From Jeotgalicoccus nanhaiensis (GTDB lineage: Bacteria; Bacillota; Bacilli; Staphylococcales; Salinicoccaceae): a stretch of DNA of 64,000 nucleotides. The translations under genes and the position numbers were made by a program. Under the pieces are notes generated by a model that had not been told where the DNA came from, made no database searches, and was given only the letters and a program-made list of their open reading frames with translations. The stretch spans positions 1-64,000 of the forward strand of contig SPPL01000004.1 of the NCBI GenBank assembly GCA_004570955.1. Direction: 5' to 3'. The stretch's first letter is position 1. Each line of letters opens with the position of its first letter. Shown piece after piece: positions 16,954-26,767 of this stretch.

Positions 16954-19356
16954 TTATCCTCTTAATATATAGCCCGCTTCTTTTAAAGCCTCTTCAACAG
17001 GAGTGTGAAGTGCTTCGATATCTTTATCGGTGAGCGTTTTTTCCTTGTTTAAATATGTGAGGTGCAGGGCGACAGATTTTTTGCCGTCTGCGATATGCTC
17101 GCCTTCGTATACATCAAACGGATAAACGTCCGCTAAATATTTCGGCGCCGCAGTTTTAATTTTCCCGATAATATCAGATACTTGCACGCCGCTTTCAACT
17201 TCCAGCGCAACGTCGCGTGACATCGACGGATATTTCGGCAGGAATTCATACAGTATGCTGCCTGTTTTAACGCGCAGTACTTCTGCGAGGTTAATTTCAA
17301 AAACTGCCGTCTGGCCGAGGTCATGATCTTCAGCGTACTGCGGGTGCAGTTCGCCTGCGAAGCCGATGACTTTATCGTCCAGATAGACTTCTGCCGTGCG
17401 GCCCGGGTGGAGTTCATCGTGTACAGATGACTGTTTGTAAGTTACGCGGTCAACGAGCCCGAGTTTTTCAAACAGTGACTCGAGTACACCTTTTACCGTG
17501 TAGAAATCAGACGGCACCGATGTATTCGTCCAGGCAGTCTTATGCTGGTCGCCTGTTACGATACCTGCCAGCATTTCAATTTCATCCGGCAGCTGATCCT
17601 GTCCGTTCGTCTTAAAAATTTTGCCGATTTCAAACAGTGACACATTTTTCTGCTGGCGGTTGACGTTGTAAGTCGCGTTATCCACCAGGTGCGGCACAAG
17701 TGAATTTCTAAGCACTGCGCGGTCTTCACTCATCGGCATTAACAGTGCGAGTGAATCAGTCAGCGTCGTAAACTCGCCGATGCGCTTTTTGCTGGTGAGC
17801 GCGTAGTTAATCGCTTGCGAGAAGCCCTGCGCATTCAGCTGACGTTTAATCACGCGGACTTCTTGCTGCTCATCTGACAGACGCCCCGGTGTAATGACCG
17901 AGTATTCAGGCAGTGTGGACGGAATATTATCGTAACCGAAAATACGCGCCACTTCTTCGGAAATATCTTCAGGAATTTTCAAATCGTCGCGGCGTGACGG
18001 AATCAGTACGTCAATTGCACCGTCTTTCTCTTCCGCGCCGAGACCCAGTCTTTGCAGTGTCCCGAGAATTTCAGCCACCGTCAGTTCCGTACCGAGACGG
18101 TTATTGATAAAGTCCGCGGATGTCTGAATCACACCCGGCTCCAAATCGAGCTGTCCTTCCGATGCAATACCTTTAAGCGTCTTGCCGCCTGCATATTTTT
18201 CTAATAAGTATGCTGCGCGGTTTACCGCCGGTAAAATAAATTCGTGCGAGACACCTTTTTCGAAACGCTGTGATGCTTCACTGCGAAGGTTCAGGCGGCT
18301 GCTCGCTTTGCGGATTTTAACCGGGTCGAATAAAGCCGACTCAATGACAACGTTCACTGTCTGCTCTGTCACTTCTGAATCCCGGCCGCCCATGACACCG
18401 GCGAGAGCGATTGGCACCTCGCCATTCGTAATGACGATATCTTCAGTATTCAGCGTGCGTTCCTTGCCGTCGAGCGTCGTGAACTTCTCGTTTTCACGTG
18501 CAAAACGCGTCACGACTTTATCAGAACCGATGCGGTCGCGGTCAAACATATGGAGCGGCTGGCCGTATTCCATTAAGACGTAGTTAGAAATATCAACGAC
18601 GTTATTAATCGGACGAATCCCCGCTTTAATTAACCGGATCTGCATCCATAACGGCGCAGGTTTAATTTCAACATCGCGCACTTCACGGACTGCGTAAAAC
18701 GGCACTGCTTCAGCATCTTCGTTTTCAACTGACATTGTCACAAGATCATCAGCTTCAAAAACTGACGCTTCCGGCACTTCAACTTCGCCGCCGAACAGGG
18801 CGCGCGTTTCGTATGCTGCGCCGATCATCGACAGTGCATCTTTACGGTTCGGTGTTAAGTCGAATTCAAGCACCTGATCATCCAGATACAAAGCATTAAG
18901 CGCATCTTCGCCCGGTGTCTGCTCTGACTTGAACATGAAGATGCCGCCCTGATATTCAGCCGGCACAAATTCTTCTTTTACACCGATTTCTTCTAATGAA
19001 CAGATCATGCCTTCCGACACTTCACCGCGGAGTTTGGCACGTTTAATTTTAATGCCGCCCGGCAGTCTGCCGCCGACTTTCGAGACGATAACGTAACTGT
19101 CTGCCTGCACGTTCGGCGCACCGCAGACAATCTGTGTCGTTTCTTCACCCGTATCTACTTCGCACAAGTTGAGACGGTCCGCTTCAGGATGCGGTTTAAC
19201 CGACTTCACATAGCCCACAACAAGTTTTTTAATATCTTTTGTGTAATCGATAAGATCGTCCACTTCAATCCCGCCGCGCGTAATAGTTTCAGCAAGTTCA
19301 TCAGTCGGCACTTTAATATCGATAAACGTCTCCAGCCATTCTCTAGATACTCTCAT
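16954..19356 (-). CDS. pheT: Phenylalanine-tRNA ligase beta subunit
   Basis: An 800-aa beta chain of the (alpha-beta)2 enzyme that charges tRNA-Phe. Domains in order: N-terminal B1, the EMAP/Myf-type tRNA-binding domain (about 40-150, [20 protein letters not shown]), B3/B4 editing, B5, the core-like region, and the C-terminal anticodon-binding FDX-ACB domain. The start has GGAGGA 6-7 nt upstream and overlaps the end of pheS by 14 bp. Confidence 0.97.
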   Translation of the reverse strand: MRVSREWLETFIDIKVPTDELAETITRGGIEVDDLIDYTKDIKKLVVGYVKSVKPHPEADRLNLCEVDTGEETTQIVCGAPNVQADSYVIVSKVGGRLPGGIKIKRAKLRGEVSEGMICSLEEIGVKEEFVPAEYQGGIFMFKSEQTPGEDALNALYLDDQVLEFDLTPNRKDALSMIGAAYETRALFGGEVEVPEASVFEADDLVTMSVENEDAEAVPFYAVREVRDVEIKPAPLWMQIRLIKAGIRPINNVVDISNYVLMEYGQPLHMFDRDRIGSDKVVTRFARENEKFTTLDGKERTLNTEDIVITNGEVPIALAGVMGGRDSEVTEQTVNVVIESALFDPVKIRKASSRLNLRSEASQRFEKGVSHEFILPAVNRAAYLLEKYAGGKTLKGIASEGQLDLEPGVIQTSADFINNRLGTELTVAEILGTLQRLGLGAEEKDGAIDVLIPSRRDDLKIPEDISEEVARIFGYDNIPSTLPEYSVITPGRLSDEQQEVRVIKRQLNAQGFSQAINYALTSKKRIGEFTTLTDSLALLMPMSEDRAVLRNSLVPHLVDNATYNVNRQQKNVSLFEIGKIFKTNGQDQLPDEIEMLAGIVTGDQHKTAWTNTSVPSDFYTVKGVLESLFEKLGLVDRVTYKQSSVHDELHPGRTAEVYLDDKVIGFAGELHPQYAEDHDLGQTAVFEINLAEVLRVKTGSILYEFLPKYPSMSRDVALEVESGVQVSDIIGKIKTAAPKYLADVYPFDVYEGEHIADGKKSVALHLTYLNKEKTLTDKDIEALHTPVEEALKEAGYILRG

Positions 19357-20407
19357 TTAATTCTCCTCCATCCTCTGTCGGAATAAACTGATCGATAAAT
19401 CTTAAATCATTCGTGTATAAATGACGGATATCTTCGATACCGTACTTCAGCATGGCTACGCGGTCCGGCCCCATTCCGAAAGCAAATCCGGAATACTCTT
19501 TTGAATCGAAGCCTGCCATTTCAAGTACGTTCGGATGCACCATGCCGGCACCGAGAATTTCTATCCAGCCTGTCTGCTTGCAGACGTTGCAGCCCGCGCC
19601 TTTACATTTAAAGCATGAAATATCCACTTCAACGCTCGGCTCAGTGAACGGGAAGTAGCTCGGACGAAGACGGACTTCTCTGTCTGCGCCAAAAATTTCT
19701 TTCGCAAATAATTCAAGCGTACCTTTTAAGTCGCTGAGATGAATATTTTTATCGACAACGAGGCCTTCAATCTGCGTAAACTGGTGTGAATGCGTCGCGT
19801 CATCGCTGTCTCGGCGGTATACTTTTCCGGGACAGATAATTTTAACCGGACCTTCGCCATTTTGCGCTTCAAGCGTGCGCGCCTGCACCGGTGACGTGTG
19901 CGTGCGGAGCAGAATCTCTTCGGAAATATAGAAGCTGTCCTGCATATCGCGTGCCGGATGTGACTTCGGCAGATTCAGCGCTTCAAAGTTATAGTAGTCC
20001 TGCTCGACTTCATAGCCCTCTTTAATTTCATAACCGAGGCCGATAAAGAAATCCTCGATGTCTTCTACGATGCGGTCAATCGGATTCGAACCGCCGATTT
20101 CAAGCGTACGGCCCGGCAGAGTCACGTCGATTGTTTCTTCTGCCAGTTTTTTCTCCATTGCCTGTTTTGACAGTTCAGTTTCAAGTTCGCTGATTTGCTG
20201 CTCAATGTGAGTCCGCAGCTCGTTTACTTTTTGACCGTAAGCCGGACGTTCTTCATTAGAAAGATTTTTCATCTCTTTCATTAATCCGGTTACTTTGCCT
20301 TTTTTACCTAAATATTCAACGCGTAGATCAGCGAGTGCTTTACTGTTATCGATTGTGCTTAATTTATCGTTAAATTCAAGCTGGATTGTTTCCATCTCCT
20401 GTGTCAT
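19343..20407 (-). CDS. pheS: Phenylalanine-tRNA ligase alpha subunit
   Basis: The catalytic class II subunit. An N-terminal coiled coil (to about residue 90) binds tRNA, and the core has class II motifs including [14 protein letters not shown] and the motif 3 region [12 protein letters not shown]. The frame is open to a GTG at 20416, but that codon lies inside the ribosome site. The ATG at 20407, 6 nt after GAGGAGTG, is the better start (354 aa). Expression is controlled by the T-box upstream. Confidence 0.96.
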   Translation of the reverse strand: MTQEMETIQLEFNDKLSTIDNSKALADLRVEYLGKKGKVTGLMKEMKNLSNEERPAYGQKVNELRTHIEQQISELETELSKQAMEKKLAEETIDVTLPGRTLEIGGSNPIDRIVEDIEDFFIGLGYEIKEGYEVEQDYYNFEALNLPKSHPARDMQDSFYISEEILLRTHTSPVQARTLEAQNGEGPVKIICPGKVYRRDSDDATHSHQFTQIEGLVVDKNIHLSDLKGTLELFAKEIFGADREVRLRPSYFPFTEPSVEVDISCFKCKGAGCNVCKQTGWIEILGAGMVHPNVLEMAGFDSKEYSGFAFGMGPDRVAMLKYGIEDIRHLYTNDLRFIDQFIPTEDGGELNESI

Positions 20408-20439
20408 GCCCGTCACTCCTCATATTTAAAAATATTATT

Positions 20440-20690
20440 AAAAACAAAAAACTCCATCCTAATAAAAGGACGGAGTTCCGTGGTACCACCTAATTTTCTG
20501 CAGCTGCAGACACTTATTGACGTCTATATGGTGACGCGGTCCCAAATACTTCATCAATCAGGTGAACACTGATTAAAACCATACATTAATTTTCAGCTGA
20601 TATTAATGTTCTCTGTGACTGGTCTCGATAATCATTTATTCCTAACTTCAACCGAAGCAGATTTATAATATTGTTACACTTATTATAGCT
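20440..20690 (-). promoter_or_regulatory. T-box riboswitch of pheST
   Basis: The minus-strand leader carries the T-box core GGTGGTACCACGG (20478-20490) immediately before a terminator (stem AACTCCGTCCT/AGGATGGAGTT and TTTTTT at about 20444-20477). A 7-bp hairpin (CATTAAT/ATTAATG) fits part of stem I. A UUC triplet at 20564-20566 is a possible phenylalanine specifier, but I could not fold the full stem I. Uncharged tRNA-Phe would favour readthrough. Confidence 0.88.
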
Positions 20691-20709
20691 GAAATACAGT
20701 TAAAATCAA
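20682..20709 (-). promoter_or_regulatory. Promoter of pheST leader
   Basis: A -35 TTGATT and -10 TATAAT are separated by 16 bp; the -35 overlaps the stop of the upstream methyltransferase gene. Confidence 0.55.
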
Positions 20710-21449
20710 GATTTAAAATGATGCATCATAATCGCACCGGCAATCGCAACGTTTAAACTTTCACTGGATCCCGGCATAGCAATTTTCGCATTGATATCCA
20801 TCAGATTGAGTGTTTCGTCTGTCAAACCTTGCCCTTCGTTGCCGAGCACAAGCATAATATCACCGTCGGGCTTATTGAAGTCATCAATGTAGACCGCGTC
20901 ATTGAGCGAGGTGCCGATTTTAATGCCTTTAAAACTTTCAGCTGCTTCCGCTGCCGAGCGCTGTAAAATATTCAGATGGAAATGGCTGCCCTGGGCACTT
21001 CTTAATACTTTCGGATTATACGGATCCGCGCTTTCCGGTGTAATCAAGACTGTTTTAAAACCGAATGCATCCGCCGTGCGGATCAGCGTACCGAGATTAC
21101 CCGGATCCTGGATATTTTCAAGCAGCAGCACCCGGTTAAAATCGAGTTTGCCCGGCGATTTTTGATTCATAACAGCGGCGATGCCCGGCGGTGTTTCGAG
21201 TGTCGATAAAGATTTCATAACATCCGGTGAAACGTACAGCGTCTTAAATTTTTCAATGTTTAAATCGTGCTTAAAACCGTCTTCGATAATAATCGTATCG
21301 ACCGGCTGGTTATAATTAACCGCTTCTTCAACTAAGTGAACACCTTCGATTAAAAACTGGCCTGACTTTCTGCGTCCTTTTGCCGTATGGAGCTTACGGT
21401 AATTTTTAATGCGCGTGTTATCTTTTGAAGAAATAACTTCTTTTACCAA
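20706..21449 (-). CDS. ysgA: TrmH-family RNA 2'-O-methyltransferase
   Basis: A 247-aa SpoU/TrmH-type enzyme with a trefoil-knot C-terminal domain: NIQDPGNLGTLIRTADAFG (motif 1, about 111-129), LVLGNEGQGL (motif 2) and GSSESLNVAIAGAIMMHHF (motif 3). The N-terminal part (about 1-95) is the RNA substrate-binding L30e-like domain. The position next to pheS matches B. subtilis ysgA. The target nucleotide, probably in rRNA, is not known from sequence. It overlaps the 3' end of the aminopeptidase gene by 7 bp. Confidence 0.9.
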   Translation of the reverse strand: MVKEVISSKDNTRIKNYRKLHTAKGRRKSGQFLIEGVHLVEEAVNYNQPVDTIIIEDGFKHDLNIEKFKTLYVSPDVMKSLSTLETPPGIAAVMNQKSPGKLDFNRVLLLENIQDPGNLGTLIRTADAFGFKTVLITPESADPYNPKVLRSAQGSHFHLNILQRSAAEAAESFKGIKIGTSLNDAVYIDDFNKPDGDIMLVLGNEGQGLTDETLNLMDINAKIAMPGSSESLNVAIAGAIMMHHFKS

Positions 21450-22519
21450 ATGATTTCGTCCACCTTATCGTCGTTTAATGATTTGACTACTTCAGTTACG
21501 AGTTTCACCGCGTTCTGGTAGTCTTCCTTATGCATAATAGACACGTTTGAATGCATGTAGCGCACCGGTACTCCAATGGCGAGTGACGGCACACCTTCGT
21601 TCGATACGTGGAAAGAACCTGCATCCGTGCCTCCGCCCGGAATCACTTGTAATTGTACAGGGATATCTTTATCTTTGGCAACTGCCAATACGTGTTTTCT
21701 GAACGGTACGTGGCCGATGTTCGAGCCGTCGAGGAGGAGAACCAGCGGACCCTTGCCGAGATCTCCTGTACCGTTTGATGATTTCATGCCCGGTGTATCC
21801 ATAGCGAGGCCGACATCAACTGCGATGGCAAGGTCCGGTTTCACTTTATTCGCCGCCACTTTCGCCCCGCGAAGGCCGACTTCTTCCTGGACTGTCGCCC
21901 CGCTCACCAGGTTAATATTAATATCTTCTTTTTCAAGATTCTTCATTACATCGATTGATAAAGCGACACCGTAACGGTTATCCCATGCTTTAGCGAGCAG
22001 GTAATTTTTGTTGGTCATCTCTTCAAATTCCGAGGCCGGTGTCACCATATCACCGAGCTCAATGCCCGCTTCCAGCACTTCATCTTTTGAGGCAACACCG
22101 ATATCGATAAACATATCTTTAATCTCAACAGGCTTTTTACGCTCTTCCGGTGACAGCACGTGCGGCGGTTTCGAACCGATTACGCCGGTGATGACCTTTC
22201 CTTCACCCGTTGTAATGTGCATGCGCTGCGACAGCATGACCTGATTCCACCAGCCGCCGATCGGCGTAAATTTGAGGAAGCCGTTGTCATCGATTTCAGT
22301 CACCATAAAGCCGATTTCATCCAGATGGCCGCCAATCAGAATCGTTTTACTGCCGTCTTTTGCATTTTTCTTTCCGTAAACGCCGCCTAAATTGTCTTCA
22401 ATAATTTCATCGCTGAGCGGCTCGAGATAAGATTTAGCTTTCTGTTTGACTGCATGTTCAAACCCCGCAACACCGTTTACATCGGTTAAATCTTTTAACA
22501 TTTCAAGCTGTTTATCCAT
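21443..22519 (-). CDS. ysdC: M42-family glutamyl aminopeptidase
   Basis: A 358-aa metallo-aminopeptidase of the YsdC/PepA/FrvX group, which forms large tetrahedral particles and trims peptides in the cytoplasm. Metal-site motifs are GGHLDEIGFMV (about 63-73), the AWDNRYG bridging-Asp segment, ATVQEEVGLRGA with the catalytic Glu, AVDVGLAMDTPG and HSNVSIMHKED near the C terminus. Standard length. It is probably co-transcribed with the methyltransferase. Confidence 0.92.
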   Translation of the reverse strand: MDKQLEMLKDLTDVNGVAGFEHAVKQKAKSYLEPLSDEIIEDNLGGVYGKKNAKDGSKTILIGGHLDEIGFMVTEIDDNGFLKFTPIGGWWNQVMLSQRMHITTGEGKVITGVIGSKPPHVLSPEERKKPVEIKDMFIDIGVASKDEVLEAGIELGDMVTPASEFEEMTNKNYLLAKAWDNRYGVALSIDVMKNLEKEDININLVSGATVQEEVGLRGAKVAANKVKPDLAIAVDVGLAMDTPGMKSSNGTGDLGKGPLVLLLDGSNIGHVPFRKHVLAVAKDKDIPVQLQVIPGGGTDAGSFHVSNEGVPSLAIGVPVRYMHSNVSIMHKEDYQNAVKLVTEVVKSLNDDKVDEIIW

Positions 22520-22596
22520 TTAAAATTCCCCTTTTAAATTGTTGTTTCTTTAATTTTAGCATAAGTATTTCACGTTTCGAAATAATTTCACTGCAT

Positions 22597-22625
22597 AAGA
22601 AAGCACTCCCGTTAAGAGAGTGCTT
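22597..22625 (-). terminator. Terminator of the AGCS symporter gene
   Basis: AAGCACTC / GAGTGCTT stem followed by TTCTTAT on the minus strand. Confidence 0.8.
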
Positions 22626-22633
22626 CATAAAAA

Positions 22634-24187
22634 TTAATTTCTGTCCGGATAAGAGTAGCCTTCTTCATCTCTTCTCGGGTATTCATCCACCCAGAAGTTA
22701 TGATCTTTAAATTCCCCGCGCTCCGGTGTATAGACAATCTCGTCGATTTCTCCTTTTTTCTGCAGCTTGTACTGGCGCTCGTAATCCTTGAACGCTTTAA
22801 GCGCCGGTTTTTGCAGAATGAGTATACCGATAACGTTAATCCATGCCATCAGTCCTACACCTAGGTCACCCATCTGCCATGCAAGGTCAGCAGTTGACAC
22901 TGTACCGTAAAAAGCAGAACCGATTAAAACGAGGCCAAGCACAATTTTCAGCCAAGGCATTCTGCCTCTCAGCATATAGACGAGGTTGGTTTCCGCTATA
23001 TAGTAGTAAGCGAGCATGGTCGTATAGCAGAAGAACAACAGCGCGAATGCGATAAAGTACGAACCGAAGCCGATAAAGCCTTCCTGGAACGAATCCATAC
23101 CGTGGAAAGCACTGTCGATACCTGCTTGGGTAAATGTCACCGTACCGCTGACATCTTTTTCGCCCGCAGCGTTAGTCTGATAGACGCCGTTGTCGATAAT
23201 TAAACCGTCATTGCCGTCAGAAACGTTATACATGCCTGTCATTAAAATCATCAGTGCAGTTGCAGTACATACGAACAGCGTATCGATATACACTGAGAAC
23301 GACTGAACCAGACCCTGTTTCGCCGGGTGGGATACTTCAGCAGCACCTGCTGCGTGAGCTCCCGTACCCTGACCAGCTTCGTTTGAATACAGTCCGCGTT
23401 TAACACCAATCATAATCATGGCGCCGACCGTACCTGCAAACTGCTGTTCAAGACCAAAGGCACTTCTGAAGATTAAACCGATTAAAGCAGGTACATCTCC
23501 AATGTTCATAATTACAATGATGACCGCAACGATTATATAAGCAATCGCCATGAAAGGCACGACAGCTGTCGCTACGTTGGCGATTGAACGGATTCCTCCG
23601 AAAATTACCACCGCAAGAATGACTACGAGAAAGGCACCGATCATCCAGCCGTCAATCATCGGTAGCGCATTAGTTGCAGAACTCGAAATCGAGTTGGACT
23701 GAATACCCGGCAGTAAGAGCCCGCACGCAAGTACAGTCACGACTGCAAACAGCAGGGCGTAATATTTACCAAACGTTCCACCGATCCCCTTTTCGATGTA
23801 GTACGCCGGTCCCCCGCGGTACTGCCCATCCTCTTTCTGCTTGTAAATCTGTGCCAGTGTAGATTCTACAAAGGCGCTCCCCGCACCGAGGAAGGCGATG
23901 AGCCACATCCAGAAAATAGCACCCGGCCCCCCGATAAAGATCGCAGTAGACACGCCGACGATATTACCCGTTCCGACACGGCCTGCAAGTGATACGGCAA
24001 TTGCCTGGAAACTTGAAATTCCATCATCTGATTTGCCGCCTTTAAACATCAGACGGACCATGTCGACTATGTATCGCACCTGGAACAATCTCATGCGAAT
24101 TGAGAAGTACAATCCTGTGACAACGAGGAGTATGACCAGTGCCGCACTCCAGACGATGTCGTTAAAAAACGTTACCACTGTCTCCAT
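22634..24187 (-). CDS. Alanine/glycine:cation symporter (AGCS family)
   Basis: A 517-aa membrane protein with about 11 hydrophobic helices. AGCS signatures include FQAIAVSLAGRVGTGNIVGV (about 60-79) and GVKRGLYSNEAGQGTGAHAA (about 263-282). It imports alanine or glycine with Na+ or H+. It has a longer polar C-terminal tail (from about residue 465) rich in charged residues. The upstream region has a clear promoter, a cre-like site and a 24-bp perfect palindrome, so catabolite and specific regulation is likely. Confidence 0.93.
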   Translation of the reverse strand: METVVTFFNDIVWSAALVILLVVTGLYFSIRMRLFQVRYIVDMVRLMFKGGKSDDGISSFQAIAVSLAGRVGTGNIVGVSTAIFIGGPGAIFWMWLIAFLGAGSAFVESTLAQIYKQKEDGQYRGGPAYYIEKGIGGTFGKYYALLFAVVTVLACGLLLPGIQSNSISSSATNALPMIDGWMIGAFLVVILAVVIFGGIRSIANVATAVVPFMAIAYIIVAVIIVIMNIGDVPALIGLIFRSAFGLEQQFAGTVGAMIMIGVKRGLYSNEAGQGTGAHAAGAAEVSHPAKQGLVQSFSVYIDTLFVCTATALMILMTGMYNVSDGNDGLIIDNGVYQTNAAGEKDVSGTVTFTQAGIDSAFHGMDSFQEGFIGFGSYFIAFALLFFCYTTMLAYYYIAETNLVYMLRGRMPWLKIVLGLVLIGSAFYGTVSTADLAWQMGDLGVGLMAWINVIGILILQKPALKAFKDYERQYKLQKKGEIDEIVYTPERGEFKDHNFWVDEYPRRDEEGYSYPDRN

Positions 24188-24236
24188 TTGAATGATTCCC
24201 CTTTGTTTTCTTTCTATAATAAGAAATTACCACTCA

Positions 24237-24265
24237 AATATAGTCTATTTACATCCCCTTGTCTA
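24237..24265 (-). promoter_or_regulatory. Promoter of the AGCS gene
   Basis: A -35 TAGACA and -10 TATATT with 17-bp spacing lie about 50 bp before the start codon. Confidence 0.65.
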
Positions 24266-24281
24266 TGCTTTTTTAAAATAT

Positions 24282-24295
24282 TGTTACCGCTTACA
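24282..24295 (-). promoter_or_regulatory. Candidate cre (CcpA) site
   Basis: Read on the minus strand, TGTAAGCGGTAACA fits the cre consensus TGWAARCGYTWNCW at 13 of 14 positions. It lies 16 bp upstream of the -35 hexamer, so CcpA could activate or repress; the effect cannot be told from sequence. Confidence 0.5.
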
Positions 24296-24316
24296 ATGCT
24301 GATATATCAGCATTGT
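24293..24316. promoter_or_regulatory. 24-bp perfect palindrome, likely operator
   Basis: ACAATGCTGATATATCAGCATTGT reads identically on both strands. There is no loop, which argues for a protein-binding site rather than a terminator. It sits just upstream of, and overlaps by 3 bp, the cre-like site of the AGCS gene. Confidence 0.6.
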
Positions 24317-24351
24317 GACTTTAAAGCCTTGGTATATAAAGGATAGCAGAA

Positions 24352-24384
24352 TTTAAAAACCTTATCCATTTAATGGATAAGGTT
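24352..24384 (-). terminator. Terminator of the yhfC-like gene
   Basis: AACCTTATCCAT, loop of 3, ATGGATAAGGTT is a perfect 12-bp stem followed by TTTAAATT on the minus strand. Confidence 0.8.
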
Positions 24385-24442
24385 GAATAATCTGAATATT
24401 AATCTTTAATTTAACGATAAACACTGGCCGTCGGTTTTTATC

Positions 24443-25225
24443 TTACAAGGAATAAATATTTTCTCTGTAGTCTTTGACTAATTTTGCTGCGATAGCAACT
24501 GTCACTGCGGTCATAATTATCAGACCTGCATACATTAAATAAATATTGGTAAGAAGACCCGCCTGCATCATAGCTGCTGTCGTGTTCGCCAGAGCATGAA
24601 GAAGAATCGCGAGCGGATACAGCCACCACTTCCCTTTCATCATGACCGCACAGAAAACGATCACCGACAAACCGATATGAAGCGTCATGGCGAGAATTCT
24701 TTCTCCAATCGTGACGAGATACATATACCAGGGGCCGCTCTGGATTAAATCTTCCGGTGCAGCAGGCAAGGCGCTGAGTGCTTCCGAACCTGAATTGATG
24801 AGGACAGCAAGTACTATGCCGTTAAGCATGCCGAGGCCGACGACTGTCGCCGCTTCGATGCCGCCATGCCCGATCCCGTACGAGACCGCGCTGTCGATAT
24901 CTTTATAATGTCTCTTCGTAATTAAGAAGGCGAGCAGCCGGCCGGTTTCTTCGAATATGCCCGCTGCGAATATGCCATACAGCACATAGAGCCACGGGGC
25001 TGCTGATAATAATTCGATAGTGCCGTCCGCTGACGGACTGAGGACGATATAGTGCATAATCTGTTCGAGAATTAATGCGAAAACTATAAATATACCGATA
25101 CCGAGGATAAAAGGCAGCCATCTGATTTTAAATTTTTTTCTGAGTATAAACATAAAAATAAAAGGCAATAAGACTGCTGCGACTGCTGTCGCAGCCATCA
25201 TCATAATTTCCGACTGTGGAATCAT
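24443..25225 (-). CDS. YhfC-family intramembrane metalloprotease
   Basis: A 260-aa polytopic membrane protein of the YhfC family, a relative of the CPBP/PrsW intramembrane proteases. Putative catalytic motifs are FEETGRLLAF (EExxR type), YGIGHGGIEA, LHIGLS and LHALANT. About seven or eight hydrophobic segments are visible. The frame opens at 25234, but ATG at 25225 has AAAGGAG about 10 nt upstream and is preferred. Its substrate is unknown. Its upstream region contains 42-bp repeat array C. Confidence 0.82.
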   Translation of the reverse strand: MIPQSEIMMMAATAVAAVLLPFIFMFILRKKFKIRWLPFILGIGIFIVFALILEQIMHYIVLSPSADGTIELLSAAPWLYVLYGIFAAGIFEETGRLLAFLITKRHYKDIDSAVSYGIGHGGIEAATVVGLGMLNGIVLAVLINSGSEALSALPAAPEDLIQSGPWYMYLVTIGERILAMTLHIGLSVIVFCAVMMKGKWWLYPLAILLHALANTTAAMMQAGLLTNIYLMYAGLIIMTAVTVAIAAKLVKDYRENIYSL

Positions 25226-25319
25226 TATAAACACGCTCCTTTATAAATATTGTAGCGATAAAAGAAGCGCTGAACAATGGTGGATTCGGGATTATATTTT
25301 GGCCGGGTTTTGTGAAAGC

Positions 25320-25590
25320 GGCATTGGCGGCGCTGGGTCCTCGAGGCTTTACTGTGCCGTTGTCATAACCACAAGGGCGGGCAGCACCTTTATTCCGTCA
25401 TTGTCAAAACCACAGTGACGGGGCAGCGCCCTTATCCCGTCATTGTCAAAACCACAGTGACGGGGCAGCGCCCTTATCCCGTCATTGTCAAAACCACAGT
25501 GACGGGGCAGCGCCCTTATCCCGTCATTGTCAAAACCACAGTGACGGGGCAGCATCTTTATTCCGTCATTGTCAAAACCACAATGACAAG
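25320..25590 (+). repeat. Tandem array C: 42-bp hairpin units
   Basis: CCGTCATTGT starts at 25395, 25437, 25479, 25521 and 25563, 42 bp apart. A degenerate unit at 25357 (CCGTTGT, loop CATAACC, ACAAGGGCGG) precedes them. Each unit is a 10-bp stem (CCGTCATTGT/ACAGTGACGG, one G-T pair) with the 7-nt loop CAAAACC and the linker GGCAGCGCCCTTAT. The left flank (CGCTGG...CTTTACTGTGCC) resembles the linker of array D, so the two are related. Confidence 0.9.
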
Positions 25591-25619
25591 AGAGGTCGAT
25601 AAATCCTTGAAAAGACTAA

Positions 25620-26609
25620 TCAATTCCGCTTATTTCCAGTATAGTAATCTTTATATCTCCATAAACGATTACCATTTTTACACGCATCATCAAAATCCCG
25701 GTATTTAAAAGTATAGTGAGTAGCTGCTCCGTTCAGATGCTGATTACAATATTTATTCAGCATTCGAAATACTGTTTTTTCACTTACGCTTTGTCCAATA
25801 AATTTCATAAATCGTTTATTAGTCAGCTTCTCATCTAAAAACAAAGCTATATAATCACTAATCGCCCGGATGATATGCGTTTCCTTCGTTTCTTTCGAGC
25901 CGCATGACTCACAGACCAAATGATATTTTCGATTTTCCAATTCAAATCCGCCGCAGCTGCCGCAGTATAAGCCTTTACGCAGCGCATCGAAATCGGCACA
26001 TTTATCGAAATAAGGATTGGGAACAATATACCCGCGAATCAGCTCTGCAATCTCCTCGGCTACACGCCCAGCATACAAATTTTTAAACTGCAGCAAGTAA
26101 TTCCGAAGCCCCGACCGCAGCACCACATTCTCCAAAAGCTCTTCGTCGTTCGTCTGCAGCCGGAACTCAATATTCGGAAACACTATCTTCCCCGTAATAT
26201 CAAACTGGCCTCTCACCTGATACCGCAGCTTCACGAGTTTCCCAACCGCCCGGCGGAGCTGCGCGAGCGCATCTTCCGACACTTGTGATTCCCGAATATA
26301 CCACTTCCCTTTGTCATAACGATAAAGACCCGAATAGTTTTTAATTTCATTAACGACTATCTCGTCATCACTGACAATCAGACAATCATATTGTGCAACA
26401 TTTCCCTCAATCCGCAGATAAATATCCCGAAACACGAATACAGAACCATGGCCGGTTTCGTCAAACACCCGGTCGTATTCACATTCCCCCGCATACCCTT
26501 TTTCCTGTACCGATAAATGTTTTGCATCCTCACCAGACAGCCGGCTCCTGCCGGCTAAAGCGCGATAATAGGCCAGTTCAGCGCCAATCGTTCTCTCAAA
26601 CAGAATCAT
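25620..26609 (-). CDS. NERD-domain protein with zinc ribbon
   Basis: A 329-aa protein with an N-terminal nuclease-related (NERD) domain: an early Glu, then QYDCLIVSDDEIVVNEIKNYSG (about 92-113), which matches the D...ExK nuclease-like core, then a conserved helix. A zinc ribbon follows (CGSCGG ... CESCGS, about 214-236). The C-terminal part is helical and unrecognised. The ATG at 26609 lies 6 nt after GAGGAGG and is preferred to an upstream TTG. NERD proteins are implicated in DNA or RNA processing, but most are untested. The 3' end is followed by array C. Confidence 0.8.
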   Translation of the reverse strand: MILFERTIGAELAYYRALAGRSRLSGEDAKHLSVQEKGYAGECEYDRVFDETGHGSVFVFRDIYLRIEGNVAQYDCLIVSDDEIVVNEIKNYSGLYRYDKGKWYIRESQVSEDALAQLRRAVGKLVKLRYQVRGQFDITGKIVFPNIEFRLQTNDEELLENVVLRSGLRNYLLQFKNLYAGRVAEEIAELIRGYIVPNPYFDKCADFDALRKGLYCGSCGGFELENRKYHLVCESCGSKETKETHIIRAISDYIALFLDEKLTNKRFMKFIGQSVSEKTVFRMLNKYCNQHLNGAATHYTFKYRDFDDACKNGNRLWRYKDYYTGNKRN

Positions 26610-26736
26610 GATTTTCCTCCTCAAGATAAAATACTTCTTATCCTATATATAGGGAAAATCGCTGTTTTATTTTTTTATCGTACAAGTTATTTTATTTACT
26701 TATACAAACAAAATAATCTTACATAAAATCCCAAAA

Positions 26737-26766
26737 TAAAAACACCCGTCAAAACCGGGTGTTTTT
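26737..26766 (-). terminator. Terminator of the AGE epimerase gene
   Basis: ACACCCG / CGGGTGT stem flanked by A and T runs. Confidence 0.82.
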
Positions 26767-26767
26767 C

